Positions 53,359 through 61,852 of a stretch of DNA of 64,000 nt are shown piece by piece. Positions within the stretch are counted from its first letter, which is position 1. The number at the start of each line of letters is the position of its first letter. This stretch comes from Chromobacterium alkanivorans. Its GTDB lineage: Bacteria; Pseudomonadota; Gammaproteobacteria; Burkholderiales; Chromobacteriaceae. Made by a program: the position numbers and the translations under genes. The stretch lies in the NCBI RefSeq assembly GCF_016937655.1, contig NZ_JAFHKL010000005.1, positions 1 through 64,000 on the forward strand. The letters run 5' to 3'. Below the pieces are notes generated by a model. It was given only the letters and a program-made list of their open reading frames with translations. It searched no databases and was not told the origin of the DNA.

Positions 53359-54460
53359 CGCCCTGCTCAATCTGATCATCACTCAATTCCGCCAATACCT
53401 GCGCGAGCCGCAAATCCTGTTCTGGTCCTTCGGCTTCCCGCTGCTGCTGGTGTGGCTGCTGGGCGTGTCCTTCTCCGGCGGTGAAATCAAGGAACGGACC
53501 ATAGGCGTGGTGCTGCCGCCCAGCCTGCAGGAACAGGCCGCGGTCAAGGCCTGGATCAGCAAGGTGGAGGCCCGCAACCAGCCGCTGTCCAGCGTCATCA
53601 ACGCCGACGAAATCAAGCGCGACCACCTGATCCGGATGAAATACCGCTTTCAGTACTACCCGGACCGCGAATCGGTGCTGCGCGGCCTCAAGCGCGGCGA
53701 CGTGCAAGTGTTCATGGAGCCCAGCGCCGACAGCGGCAAGCGCATCTACTACCTGGACCCGCAAAACAACGAGGCGCTGCTGACTTACTTCTTCCTCGGC
53801 GACGATCCGGAGGCGCTGAGCCGGGCGGTGGACAAGAATATGTCGGTGCTGGACAGCCCCGGCCTGCGCTATATCGACTTCCTCGTGCCCGGCCTGGTGG
53901 CGATGGCGGTGATGGAGACCTGCCTGATCGCCGTCGGCTGGTCGCTGATCGAAAAACGCGCCACCCGCGTCACCCGGCAGATGCGCATCACCCCGATGCG
54001 CAAGACCGACTTCCTGCTGGCCCACGTGCTGGCCTGCCTGGTGTTCAGCCTGCTGGAGACCCTGGTGCTATACCTGTTCGCCAGCAGTTATTTCGACGTG
54101 CACGCCCAGGGCGGGGCGCTGCCCTTCATCGTGCTGCTGCTGGCCGGCAATGTCTGCTTCGCCGGCATCGCCATCCTGGCCGCCTCGCGCGCCACCAAGG
54201 CGCAGACCGCCAACGGCCTGCTGGAAATGACCATTCTGTTCCTGGTGATCTTCTCCGGCATCTTCTTCAGCTACAAGCACTTCCCGGACTGGATGGTGGC
54301 GGTGATCGAGGTGTTGCCGCTGACGATACTGGCCGACGGCATGCGCATGATTTTCGTCGAGGGCGCCGGGGTGTTGGAAATCGCGCGCTCGGCGGCGGTG
54401 CTCACGTTGATCGGCATCGCCGGCTTCGTCAGCGGCGCGCGGGTGTTCCGCTGGTACTAG
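53351..54460 (+). CDS. ABC-2 type exporter permease
   Basis: A 369-residue inner-membrane protein: one N-terminal helix (FWSFGFPLLLVWLLGVSF), a soluble extracytoplasmic domain of ~130 residues, then about five helices (FLVPGLVAMAVMETCLIAVG; LAHVLACLVFSLLETLVLYL; LPFIVLLLAGNVCFAGIAIL; MTILFLVIFSGIFFSY). This is the ABC2_membrane_3/YhgE-like topology. It pairs with the overlapping ATPase gene and is the last gene before a 445-bp gap. Confidence 0.9.
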   Translation: MNNALLNLIITQFRQYLREPQILFWSFGFPLLLVWLLGVSFSGGEIKERTIGVVLPPSLQEQAAVKAWISKVEARNQPLSSVINADEIKRDHLIRMKYRFQYYPDRESVLRGLKRGDVQVFMEPSADSGKRIYYLDPQNNEALLTYFFLGDDPEALSRAVDKNMSVLDSPGLRYIDFLVPGLVAMAVMETCLIAVGWSLIEKRATRVTRQMRITPMRKTDFLLAHVLACLVFSLLETLVLYLFASSYFDVHAQGGALPFIVLLLAGNVCFAGIAILAASRATKAQTANGLLEMTILFLVIFSGIFFSYKHFPDWMVAVIEVLPLTILADGMRMIFVEGAGVLEIARSAAVLTLIGIAGFVSGARVFRWY

Positions 54461-54905
54461 GGGGGAGTAGGGTACTGACGTTGGAGTTTAGCCAAGCTGG
54501 TGGGGCGAGAAGCGCGTTTCCGATGCGCCCCTGGTCCCTTCAAGCCTGCCGACGGGTGGCAGGCCCGAGGTCTTAAGCGGCTGCCCTGTTTGAGCGATTT
54601 GACGCTAGCAAATCGCGAGTTCAGCCGCGCCTCGGGCCTGACGGGAACCGGCGGGAAGCCGTAGGCCAGGCTTGCAGGGCGGCCTTTGGGGTGAAGGGGA
54701 ATTTGGCCGCGCAAATTCCCCTTCCTGCCCGCCGGGCAGCCCCGGCAATGTAAATCATCAATCCGCGCAGCGGATTCAACACCAGATCGGGCGCAAGCGT
54801 TAAGCGCACCGGTTTGCGATGCATTAGCAAGCCGTTCACCCGCCGGTTGACGCAGGGAAACCATGCGCAACAGTGGCCGTGAGCGGCGCGAAAGGAGAAA
54901 GGGTA
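54461..54905. other. 445-bp gap with hairpins, no gene seen
   Basis: A 12-bp perfect hairpin (54694-54723) is followed at once by a smaller CTGCCCG-C-CGGGCAG stem. There is also GC-rich sequence without a convincing reading frame. The region may end the ABC operon and carry a promoter for the acylase gene. A small RNA is possible but not supported further. Confidence 0.45.
54694..54723. repeat. 12-bp perfect hairpin
   Basis: AAGGGGAATTTG and CAAATTCCCCTT pair across a GCCGCG loop. The stem begins with AA and ends with TT, followed by CCTGCCC. It may act as a bidirectional terminator or a structured RNA element. Confidence 0.5.
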
Positions 54906-57071
54906 GTGAAACGCTTGATCCTCGCCCTATTGGGCATCGCCATGCTGTCCTTGCTGACGGCCTGCGAACTGGACGAAGACGGCAAGCCGCGCGGCAGCCA
55001 GGTGCTGTGGGACCGCAGCGGCGTGCCGCACATCTACGCTGCGCGCGCCGACAGCCTGGCCTACGCCTTCGGCCGCGCCCAGATGCAGGCGCATCCGGAG
55101 CTGCTGCTGCGGCTGTACGCCCAGGGCCGCGGCCGCGGGGCCGAATACTACGGCGCGGTGTTCGAGGCCGGCGAACCCTTTCCCAGCAATATGGCGGAAG
55201 TGGACCGCCTGGTGCGCGCGATGGGCTTCCCCGAACGCTCCAAACAATGGCTGCAACAGCAAAGCCCGCGCATGCGCGCCTACCTGGACGCCTTCGTCGC
55301 CGGGATCAACGACCAGGCCGCCGCCAGCGGAAGCCTGAGCCCGGCGGCGCGCGAGGTGTTGCCGGTGCGCAGCGAGGACGTGCTGGGCCACACCCTGCGC
55401 ATCTTCTTCGGTTATCTGAGCGGCTCCACCGCCACCGGCGCGGCCAATTGCTCGCTGATCTACCCGGACGCGGTGACCACGCCCATCAATCTGATCGGCG
55501 GCTCCAACGGCTGGGCGCTGGGGCCGGCCAAGAGCCGCTCCGGCAACGCCATGCTGCTGGCCAACCCGCATCTGTTGTGGGGCGGCAGCCACACCTGGTT
55601 CGAAGCCCAGTTCAAGAGCCCGGAATACGATATTTACGGCGCCACCCTGGTGGGCCTGCCGGTGATGCGCATCGGCTTCAACCAGCGGCTGGGCTGGGTG
55701 CACACCGTCAACACCCAGGACGGCTGCGACCTGTACCAACTCAAGCTCAGCGGCAAGCAATACCTGCTGGACGGCGTGGCGCGCGATTTCGAAACCAGGC
55801 GCGAAACCATGTACATCCGCCAGCCGGACGGCAGCCTGCAAGCCGAACAGCTGACGCTGCGCCGCGCCGAGCAGGGCCCGGTGTTCGACAAGGGCGGCCA
55901 GAGCTACGCGCTGCGCATCGTCGGCGTCGACCAGCTGCAGACTCCCGGCGTGCTGGAGCAATGGTGGGACATGGCGCAGGCGCCCAATTTCCAGGCCTTC
56001 CGCAACACCGTGGCGCGCTTGCGCAACCCCTACCACAACATCATCTACGCCGACGCCCAGCGCAATATCTGGGCGGCCTTCGGCGGCCTAACCCCGCGCC
56101 GCGCCGGCGGCGACGCCGCCTTCTGGGCGCAGCCGGTGGACGGCAGCCGCAGCGATCTGATCTGGCGCCAGGCGCTGCGGCTGGACGAATTGCCGCAGGC
56201 GACCAACCCGGCCAGCGGCTGGGTGCAGAACTCCAACAGCGTGCCCTGGTATATGAGCAAGCCGGCGCTGGACCCGGCCGCCTACGCCGCTTATCTGTCG
56301 CCGCGGGCGTCGCCGCTGCTGCGCGAACAGCGCGGCATCGAGCTGATCGAGCAGACGCCGGCCTTCACCCTGGACACGCTGCTGCGCGCCAAGCACGACA
56401 CCCGGCTGCTGCTGGCGGACCGAGTGCTGGACGATTTGATCGCCTATGCGCGCGCCTCCGGCGACGCCGGCCTGATCGCCGCGGCGCAAGTGCTGGCCCA
56501 ATGGGACCGGCGCAGCGACGCCGCCAGCAAGGGCGCGGTGCTGTTCGCCGCCTGGGTGGCGGCCTCCGGCGGCGAAGAGGCCTTGCCTTATCGCCGGGAA
56601 GCGGACGCGGCGCAGCCCTACAGCACGCCGGCCGGCCTGCGCGACGCCGGCTTCGCGCTGAGCAAGCTGGGCGCGGCGGCCCAGGGGCTGCAACAGGCCG
56701 GCGTGCCGCTGGACGTCGCCTTCGGCGAGGTCTACCGGCTGCGGCGCGGCCCCGCCGGCGGCGCGGCGCGCTTGGATCAGCCGGCCAGCGGCGGCGCCGA
56801 GGGCCTGGGCGCCTTCCGCACCTTCAGCTATATCGGCGACGGCGACGGCCGCCAGCGCGCCATCTTCGGCGACACCTTCACCGCCCTGGTGGAGTTCGGC
56901 CGGCCGCTGAGCGCCAAGGTGATCAACACCTACGGCAACAGCAGCCAGCCGCAATCGCCTTACTACGGCGACCAGATGGCGCTGGCGTCGCGGAACGAGA
57001 TGCGCGACGCCTTGCTCAAGCGCGAGCAGGTGGAGGCGGCGCTGGCCAAGCGCGAGTGGTTCCGTTACTAG
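54906..57071 (+). CDS. penicillin-acylase/PvdQ-family Ntn hydrolase, lipoprotein
   Basis: A 721-residue Ntn hydrolase with a lipoprotein signal (LILALLGIAMLSLLTAC, lipobox LTAC, Glu at +2). The expected autocleavage is at GG/SNGWALGP, making Ser200 the N-terminal nucleophile of the beta chain; typical downstream motifs are LLANPHLLW, GLPVMRIGFNQRLGWVHTVN and QNSNSVPWY. Relatives (PvdQ, QuiP, aculeacin acylase) remove fatty acyl chains from peptides or acyl-homoserine lactones in the periplasm; PvdQ matures a siderophore after export. Beside a fatty-chain synthase and exporter, a role in removing an acyl group from an exported precursor is plausible but unproven; quorum-signal degradation is the alternative. 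GTG 54906 has AAGGAG upstream; the frame extends to 54873. Confidence 0.9.
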   Translation: MKRLILALLGIAMLSLLTACELDEDGKPRGSQVLWDRSGVPHIYAARADSLAYAFGRAQMQAHPELLLRLYAQGRGRGAEYYGAVFEAGEPFPSNMAEVDRLVRAMGFPERSKQWLQQQSPRMRAYLDAFVAGINDQAAASGSLSPAAREVLPVRSEDVLGHTLRIFFGYLSGSTATGAANCSLIYPDAVTTPINLIGGSNGWALGPAKSRSGNAMLLANPHLLWGGSHTWFEAQFKSPEYDIYGATLVGLPVMRIGFNQRLGWVHTVNTQDGCDLYQLKLSGKQYLLDGVARDFETRRETMYIRQPDGSLQAEQLTLRRAEQGPVFDKGGQSYALRIVGVDQLQTPGVLEQWWDMAQAPNFQAFRNTVARLRNPYHNIIYADAQRNIWAAFGGLTPRRAGGDAAFWAQPVDGSRSDLIWRQALRLDELPQATNPASGWVQNSNSVPWYMSKPALDPAAYAAYLSPRASPLLREQRGIELIEQTPAFTLDTLLRAKHDTRLLLADRVLDDLIAYARASGDAGLIAAAQVLAQWDRRSDAASKGAVLFAAWVAASGGEEALPYRREADAAQPYSTPAGLRDAGFALSKLGAAAQGLQQAGVPLDVAFGEVYRLRRGPAGGAARLDQPASGGAEGLGAFRTFSYIGDGDGRQRAIFGDTFTALVEFGRPLSAKVINTYGNSSQPQSPYYGDQMALASRNEMRDALLKREQVEAALAKREWFRY

Positions 57072-57073
57072 CG

Positions 57074-58006
57074 CTAGCGTTGCGGCCGCGCTCGAGGCGG
57101 CGAAGCCTCGCCGTGGCCGTCCGCCTCCAGCATCGCGATCAGGTGGCGGGCGAATAGCGGCAGGCTGTCCAGCTCGCGCACGCAGATCAGCAGATTGCGG
57201 GCGGCCCAGTCATTGCTCAGCCGCACCAGGCGGATGTCCAGGCTGGCCGCGTGCCGCCGCGCGGCGGACTCCGGCAGGATGCCGATGCCTACGTCGGCGG
57301 CTATCATCCGGCACACCGCCTCGAAGCTGCTGACCTGGGTGCGGATTTTCAGCGGCCGGCGCAGCCGGGCGGCCGCCTGCGCCAGGAAGGAGTGGATCGC
57401 GCTGCCCTCGTGCAGCGCGACGTAGTCGTAGTCCAGCGTGGCGGCGAAATCCAGCGCGCGCTTGCGCGCCAGCGGATGGCGCGCCGAAGCCGCCAGCACC
57501 AGCCGGTCCTGACGGTAGGGCATGGCCTGCAGGCCGGCGGTGTCCACGCTGTCGGCGACGATGCCGATGTCGGCGGTGCCTTCGTTGACCGCGCGCACGA
57601 TGTCGTGGCTCAGCCGCTCGCGCAGATCGGTGTTCACGTCCGGGTGACTGAGCAGAAAGGCGCTCAGCACCGGCGGGATGAACTCGGTGATCGCCGTGGT
57701 GTTGGCCTGCACCCGCACATGGCCCTTGACGCCCTCGGCGTACTCCTGCAAATCCCCGCGCAAGCTCTCCAGCTGGCCCAGCACCTTGCGGGCGTGATGC
57801 AGCAGCGTCCGCCCCGGCGGCCGCAAGGACACGCCCTGGCTCTCCCGGTTCAGCAGCTTGACGCCTATGGCTTGTTCCAGATGCTTGACGCGCATGCTGG
57901 CGGCCGGCAAGGACAGATGCGCGCGCGCGGCGGCGCGGGTCAGGTTGCTTTCCTCCGCGATGAAGACGAACAGCCTCAAGTCCACCAAATCAAAATGCAA
58001 AGCCAT
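57074..58006 (-). CDS. LysR-family regulator of the itaconate operon
   Basis: A 310-residue LysR protein: N-terminal helix-turn-helix (LFVFIAEESNLTRAAARAHLSLPAASMRVKHLE with the usual spacing) and a periplasmic-binding-like effector domain (VRVQANTTAITEFIPPVLSAF, GTADIGIVADSV, GIGILPESAARR). It is divergent from the itaconate genes, as is the LysR gene of the P. aeruginosa itaconate locus, so itaconate or itaconyl-CoA may be its co-inducer (inference). The promoter region between them now holds two inverted-repeat elements. Its stop lies 2 bp from that of the convergent acylase gene. Confidence 0.88.
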   Translation of the reverse strand: MALHFDLVDLRLFVFIAEESNLTRAAARAHLSLPAASMRVKHLEQAIGVKLLNRESQGVSLRPPGRTLLHHARKVLGQLESLRGDLQEYAEGVKGHVRVQANTTAITEFIPPVLSAFLLSHPDVNTDLRERLSHDIVRAVNEGTADIGIVADSVDTAGLQAMPYRQDRLVLAASARHPLARKRALDFAATLDYDYVALHEGSAIHSFLAQAAARLRRPLKIRTQVSSFEAVCRMIAADVGIGILPESAARRHAASLDIRLVRLSNDWAARNLLICVRELDSLPLFARHLIAMLEADGHGEASPPRARPQR

Positions 58007-58065
58007 GGCAGGGCTTTCCTCCTTGTGCTGGTATCGGCCCCCGCCGCTTGGCGGGGCCCGCGGTT

Positions 58066-58200
58066 AGAACCTGTTCAAGGTCTGCTGCGCTTCATGAAGC
58101 GTTACACGGCGAGTGCCAGCTCAAAATGCTCATGTACCCCTCGTGCATTCCGCTTTCTTCAGCGGTTTTCGCCTTGTCTCGCGAGATCGTAAACAGTTCT
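58066..58200. repeat. family A inverted-repeat element, copy 3
   Basis: AGAACCTGTTCAAGGTCTGCTGCGC at the left, GAGATCGTAAACAGTTCT at the right (one G lost), and the core CTCAAAATGCTCATGTAC and TTTTCGCCTTGTCTCGC. It lies in the LysR-hydratase intergenic region, 59 bp upstream of the LysR start. Confidence 0.85.
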
Positions 58201-58207
58201 CAGGTCT

Positions 58208-58303
58208 GCTAACAAAACCCCTGATCCCGCCTTGAGCCTTCCGCACCGCAGCTACTGCCTGCGTCGGCGCGCCTGGGTTCAATTCTCGGCGAGGTTTTGT
58301 CAG
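58208..58303. repeat. family B inverted-repeat element, copy 4
   Basis: GCTAACAAAACC start, identical to copy 1; interior CCTGATCCCGCCTTGAGCC and GCGTCGGCGCGCCTGGG; right end GGTTTTGTCAG. It follows a family A copy after 7 bp, the same A-B adjacency and spacing seen at 6715-6929. Confidence 0.82.
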
Positions 58304-58439
58304 TGGCTCTTAAGCCATGCCTAAATCCCGCTTCGGCAAATGCGAATTGCCAGTCGCGGCCGGCCTCTTCATGCTGAGCCCGCAGTCTCCACTCCAGTTC
58401 GAGCAATTGCCGATGGGCATGAGAAAGAGAGCGGGCGCA

Positions 58440-59303
58440 GTGTTTGACATTAAACATGTGAATCAATGGTTGGGAAAGCGCGAGCGGCGCGACGACTGGC
58501 TGGCGCCGGCGCCGGCCGCGGCGCTGGCATCCTTGCTGGGGCGCGCCGGTCCGCCGCCGGAGCCGGGCGAGGCCTTGCCGCCGCTGTGGCACTGGCTGTA
58601 CTTCAACCGCCTGTCGCCGCCGGAGGCGCTGGGCGCGGACGGCCATCCGCGCCGCGGCGGCTTCCTGCCGCCGGTGGAGCTGCCGCGGCGGATGTGGGCC
58701 GGCGGCCGGGTGGAATGGCTGCAGCCGCTGCGGCTGGGGGAGCGGGCCAGCCGCGACTCCCGCATCGCCGCCATCCAGGACAAGAGCGGCCGCAGCGGGC
58801 CCTTGCTGTTTCTGACGCTGCGTCACGAAATCAGCGGCGAGAACGGCCTGGCGCTGGTGGAGGAGCAGGATCTGGTCTATTGCCGGCCGCCGGCCGCGGA
58901 CCAGGCCGCCGCGCCGCCGGCGCCGATTCCGGCCACGCCGTGGCGGCGCGCGCTGCGCGCCGACGACGTCCTGTTGTTCGGCTATTCGGCCTTGACGCTG
59001 AACACCCACCGCATCCATTACAACCGCGATTACGCGACCGGCAGCGAAGGCTACCCGGGCCTTGTGGTGCACGGGCCCTTGCTCGCCACCCTGTTGCTGG
59101 AGCTGTGCGGCCGGAGCGCGCCGGGCTTCCGCCCCGGCGGTTTCCGCTTCCGCTCGTTGCGGCCCTTGTTCGAAAACACCGAGATCACTTTGGGCGGCCT
59201 GCCGGACCCGGCCGACCGCATGGTGGCCCTGTGGGCCTGGAACGCGGCCGGGCAGCCGGCGATGGAGGCCCGCCTGCAATGGGCGCCGGACGACGGCGCC
59301 TGA
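58440..59303 (+). CDS. ich: itaconyl-CoA hydratase (MaoC/mesaconyl-C4-CoA hydratase family)
   Basis: A protein of ~287 residues of the double hot-dog hydratase family: PPLWHWLYFNRLSPPEALG, HPRRGGFLPPVELPRRMWAGGRV in the N-terminal half, and the catalytic half FGYSALTLNTHRIHYNRDYA..EGYPGLVVHGPL. It hydrates itaconyl-CoA to (S)-citramalyl-CoA, the second step of itaconate use. The start is uncertain: the frame opens at 58317, right after the repeat, but homologues begin near DDW; GTG 58440 and GTG 58458 are both possible, with weak ribosome sites. It is the first gene of the operon. Confidence 0.85.
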   Translation: MFDIKHVNQWLGKRERRDDWLAPAPAAALASLLGRAGPPPEPGEALPPLWHWLYFNRLSPPEALGADGHPRRGGFLPPVELPRRMWAGGRVEWLQPLRLGERASRDSRIAAIQDKSGRSGPLLFLTLRHEISGENGLALVEEQDLVYCRPPAADQAAAPPAPIPATPWRRALRADDVLLFGYSALTLNTHRIHYNRDYATGSEGYPGLVVHGPLLATLLLELCGRSAPGFRPGGFRFRSLRPLFENTEITLGGLPDPADRMVALWAWNAAGQPAMEARLQWAPDDGA

Positions 59304-59322
59304 ATCGTTAAGGGAGGATGCG

Positions 59323-60483
59323 ATGCGGCAAAGCAAGGATGATTACCAGACGCTGCGCGAAGCGGTGCGCGCGCTGTGCGCGCAGTTTCCGGACGCCTAT
59401 TTCCGCGAGATCGATCAGCAGCGCGGCTATCCGGAGGCCTTCGTCTCCGCGCTGACCGAGGCCGGCTGGCTGGCTGCGCTGATTCCTGAGGAATACGGCG
59501 GTTCCGGCCTGGGCCTGACCGAGGCTTCGGTGATCATGGAGGAGATCAACCGTTGCGGCGGCAACTCCGGCGCCTGCCATGGCCAGATGTACAATATGGG
59601 CACCTTGCTGCGCCACGGCTCCGAGCGGCAAAAGCGCGACTACCTGCCACGCATCGCCAGCGGCGAATTGCGCTTGCAGTCCATGGCGGTCACCGAGCCG
59701 ACCACCGGCAGCGACACCACCCGCATCAAGACCCGCGCCGTCCGCCGCGGCGACCATTACCGCGTCAGCGGCCAGAAAGTGTGGATTTCCCGGGTCCAGC
59801 ATTCCGATCTGATGATACTGCTGGCGCGCACCACCCCGCTGGAACAGACGAGCCGGCGCTCGGAAGGCATGTCGCTGTTCCTGATCGACCTGCGCGAAGC
59901 CGTGGGCCGCGGCCTGAGCGTGCAGCCCATCGCCAATATGGTCAATCACGAGACCAACGAGCTGTTCTTCGACGAACTGGAAGTGCCGGCGGAGAACCTG
60001 ATCGGCGAGGAGGGCCAGGGTTTCCGCTACCTGCTGGACGGGCTCAACGCCGAACGGGCGCTGATCGCCGCCGAGTGCATAGGCGACGGCCGCTGGTTCA
60101 TCGAGCGCGTCGCCGAGTACGGCCGCGAGCGCCAGGTGTTCGGCCGGCCCATCGCCCAGAACCAGGGCGTGCAATTTCCCATCGCCCGCGCCCACGTCAA
60201 TCTGGAAGCCGCCAGCCTGATGCGCTTCGAAGCCTGCGCGCGTTTCGACGCGCGGCAAAGCTGCGGCGCCGAAGCCAATATGGCCAAGTTGCTGGCCGCC
60301 GACGCCTCCTGGGAGGCGGCCAATGTCTGCCTGCAATTCCACGGCGGCTTCGGCTTCGCCTGCGAATACGACGTCGAACGCAAATTCCGCGAAACCCGCT
60401 TGTACCAAGTGGCGCCGATTTCCACCAATCTGATCCTGGCCTACGTGGCCGAACACGTGCTGGGCCTGCCGCGCTCGTTTTGA
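59323..60483 (+). CDS. acyl-CoA dehydrogenase of the itaconate operon
   Basis: A 386-residue FAD flavoprotein: EEYGGSGLGLTEASVIMEEI, QSMAVTEPTTGSDTTRIKT (substrate/FAD-binding), GQKVWISRVQHSD, GLNAERALIAAECIGDGRWF and FHGGFGFACEYDVERKFRE. A homologous gene is present in the P. aeruginosa itaconate locus; it may allow methylsuccinate or methylsuccinyl-CoA to enter the pathway (inference). ATG 59323 follows AGGGAGG by 5 bases. Its TGA at 60481-60483 ends on the first base of a family A element. Confidence 0.9.
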   Translation: MRQSKDDYQTLREAVRALCAQFPDAYFREIDQQRGYPEAFVSALTEAGWLAALIPEEYGGSGLGLTEASVIMEEINRCGGNSGACHGQMYNMGTLLRHGSERQKRDYLPRIASGELRLQSMAVTEPTTGSDTTRIKTRAVRRGDHYRVSGQKVWISRVQHSDLMILLARTTPLEQTSRRSEGMSLFLIDLREAVGRGLSVQPIANMVNHETNELFFDELEVPAENLIGEEGQGFRYLLDGLNAERALIAAECIGDGRWFIERVAEYGRERQVFGRPIAQNQGVQFPIARAHVNLEAASLMRFEACARFDARQSCGAEANMAKLLAADASWEAANVCLQFHGGFGFACEYDVERKFRETRLYQVAPISTNLILAYVAEHVLGLPRSF

Positions 60484-60624
60484 GAACCTGTTTACGATCT
60501 CGCGAGCTAAGGCGAGACAAGGCGAAAACGGCTGAGAAAGCGGAATGTACAAGTGGTACATGAGCATTTCGAAGGTGTTTTCAACGCCGTATCGCCAACG
60601 CGCAGCAGATCGTAAACAGGTTCT
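60483..60624. repeat. family A inverted-repeat element, copy 4
   Basis: Near-perfect 18-bp ends AGAACCTGTTTACGATCT / AGATCGTAAACAGGTTCT enclose the core seen at 18517 (GCTGAGAAAGCGGAATGTACA, ACATGAGCATTTCGAAG, ACGCCGTATCGCC). It lies between two operon genes; transcription must pass through it for the CoA transferase to be expressed. Confidence 0.92.
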
Positions 60625-60651
60625 GAGCACGGCAGTCTCGTGGAGACCCGA

Positions 60652-61830
60652 ATGGGACCCTTGCAAGGCATTACCGTCGTTTCGCTGGAACACGCCGTCG
60701 CCGCGCCCTTCGCCACCCGGCAACTGGCGGACCTGGGCGCGCGGGTGATCAAGGTGGAACGCCCCGGCGACGGCGACTTCGCCCGCCGCTACGACGAGCG
60801 GGTGGGCGGCTTGTCCTCCTATTTCGCCTGGATCAACCGTTCAAAGGAAAGCCTGACCCTGGACCTGAAACAGCCAGCCGCCGCCGCCGTGTTGACGGCG
60901 TTGCTGGAGCGCGCCGACGTGCTGGTGCAGAACCTGGGGCCGGGCGCGGCGGAACGGCTGGGACTGGGCGCCGCCGCGCTGCGCGCGCGGCTGCCGCGGC
61001 TGATCGTCTGCGACATTTCCGGCTACGGCAGCGACGGCCCCTACGCCGGCAAGAAAGCCTACGACTTGCTGATCCAGGCCGAGGCCGGCCTGCTCTCCAT
61101 CACCGGCGGCGCCGACGGGCCGGCGCGCGCCGGCATTTCCATCGCCGACATCGCCGCCGGCATGTACGGCTACAGCCACATCCTGGCGGCGCTGATCCAG
61201 CGCGGCCGCAGCGGGGAGGGCAGCCATATCGAAGTGTCGATGCTGGAGGCCTTGGCCGAATGGATGGGCAATCCGCTGTATTTCGCCTTCCAGGGGCAGC
61301 CGCAGGCGCGGCGCAGCGGCGCCAGCCATCCCAGCATCTACCCCTATGGCCCGTTCCAGGCCGGCGACGGCCAGTGGCTGCTGTTCGGTCTACAGAACGA
61401 GCGCGAGTGGCGGCGCTTCTGCGATCAGGTGCTGGAGACGCCGGCGCTGGCCGACGATCCGCGCTTCGCGTCCAATCCGCAGCGCCATCAAGGGCGGGAG
61501 GCGCTGCAAGCCATCATCGATCAGGTGTTCGCCGGCCTGGATTCGGCCCAGTTGCTGGAACGGCTGGAGCGGGCCGGCATCGGCAACGGCCGCATCAACG
61601 ACATGGCCGACGTCTGGCGCCATCCGCAGCTGGCGGCGCGGCGGCGCTGGAGGCAAGTGGAGTCCCCGGCGGGGCCGATTCCGGCGCTGCTGCCGCCGGG
61701 CGACAACGACGGCTTCGACTACCGGATGGACGCGATTCCGGCGCTGGGCCAGCACACCGAGGCGATTTTGCGGGACTTGGGCTACGCCGCCGCCGATATT
61801 CACCGCCTGCGCGAACAGCGGGCGATCTGA
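60652..61830 (+). CDS. ict: itaconate CoA-transferase (class III, CaiB/Frc family)
   Basis: A 392-residue family III CoA transferase: GITVVSLEHAVAAPFATRQLADLGARVIKVERP at the N-terminus with expected spacing, FAWINRSKESLTLDLK, and the catalytic Asp near residue 138 in KKAYDLLIQAEAGLLSITG. It activates itaconate to itaconyl-CoA, probably with succinyl-CoA as donor, the first step of the pathway. ATG 60652 is preferred; a GTG at 60640 would add four residues. The ribosome site is weak, and the family A element separates it from the dehydrogenase gene. Confidence 0.9.
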   Translation: MGPLQGITVVSLEHAVAAPFATRQLADLGARVIKVERPGDGDFARRYDERVGGLSSYFAWINRSKESLTLDLKQPAAAAVLTALLERADVLVQNLGPGAAERLGLGAAALRARLPRLIVCDISGYGSDGPYAGKKAYDLLIQAEAGLLSITGGADGPARAGISIADIAAGMYGYSHILAALIQRGRSGEGSHIEVSMLEALAEWMGNPLYFAFQGQPQARRSGASHPSIYPYGPFQAGDGQWLLFGLQNEREWRRFCDQVLETPALADDPRFASNPQRHQGREALQAIIDQVFAGLDSAQLLERLERAGIGNGRINDMADVWRHPQLAARRRWRQVESPAGPIPALLPPGDNDGFDYRMDAIPALGQHTEAILRDLGYAAADIHRLREQRAI

Positions 61831-61852
61831 AACCTGAAACGGGAGGACAAGG

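Noticed and set aside
58317-58439. An N-terminal extension of the itaconyl-CoA hydratase from the ATG at 58317
   Set aside because: That ATG directly abuts the family B element, and the added ~41 residues do not resemble the start of the hydratase family; the true start is probably at 58440 or 58458.
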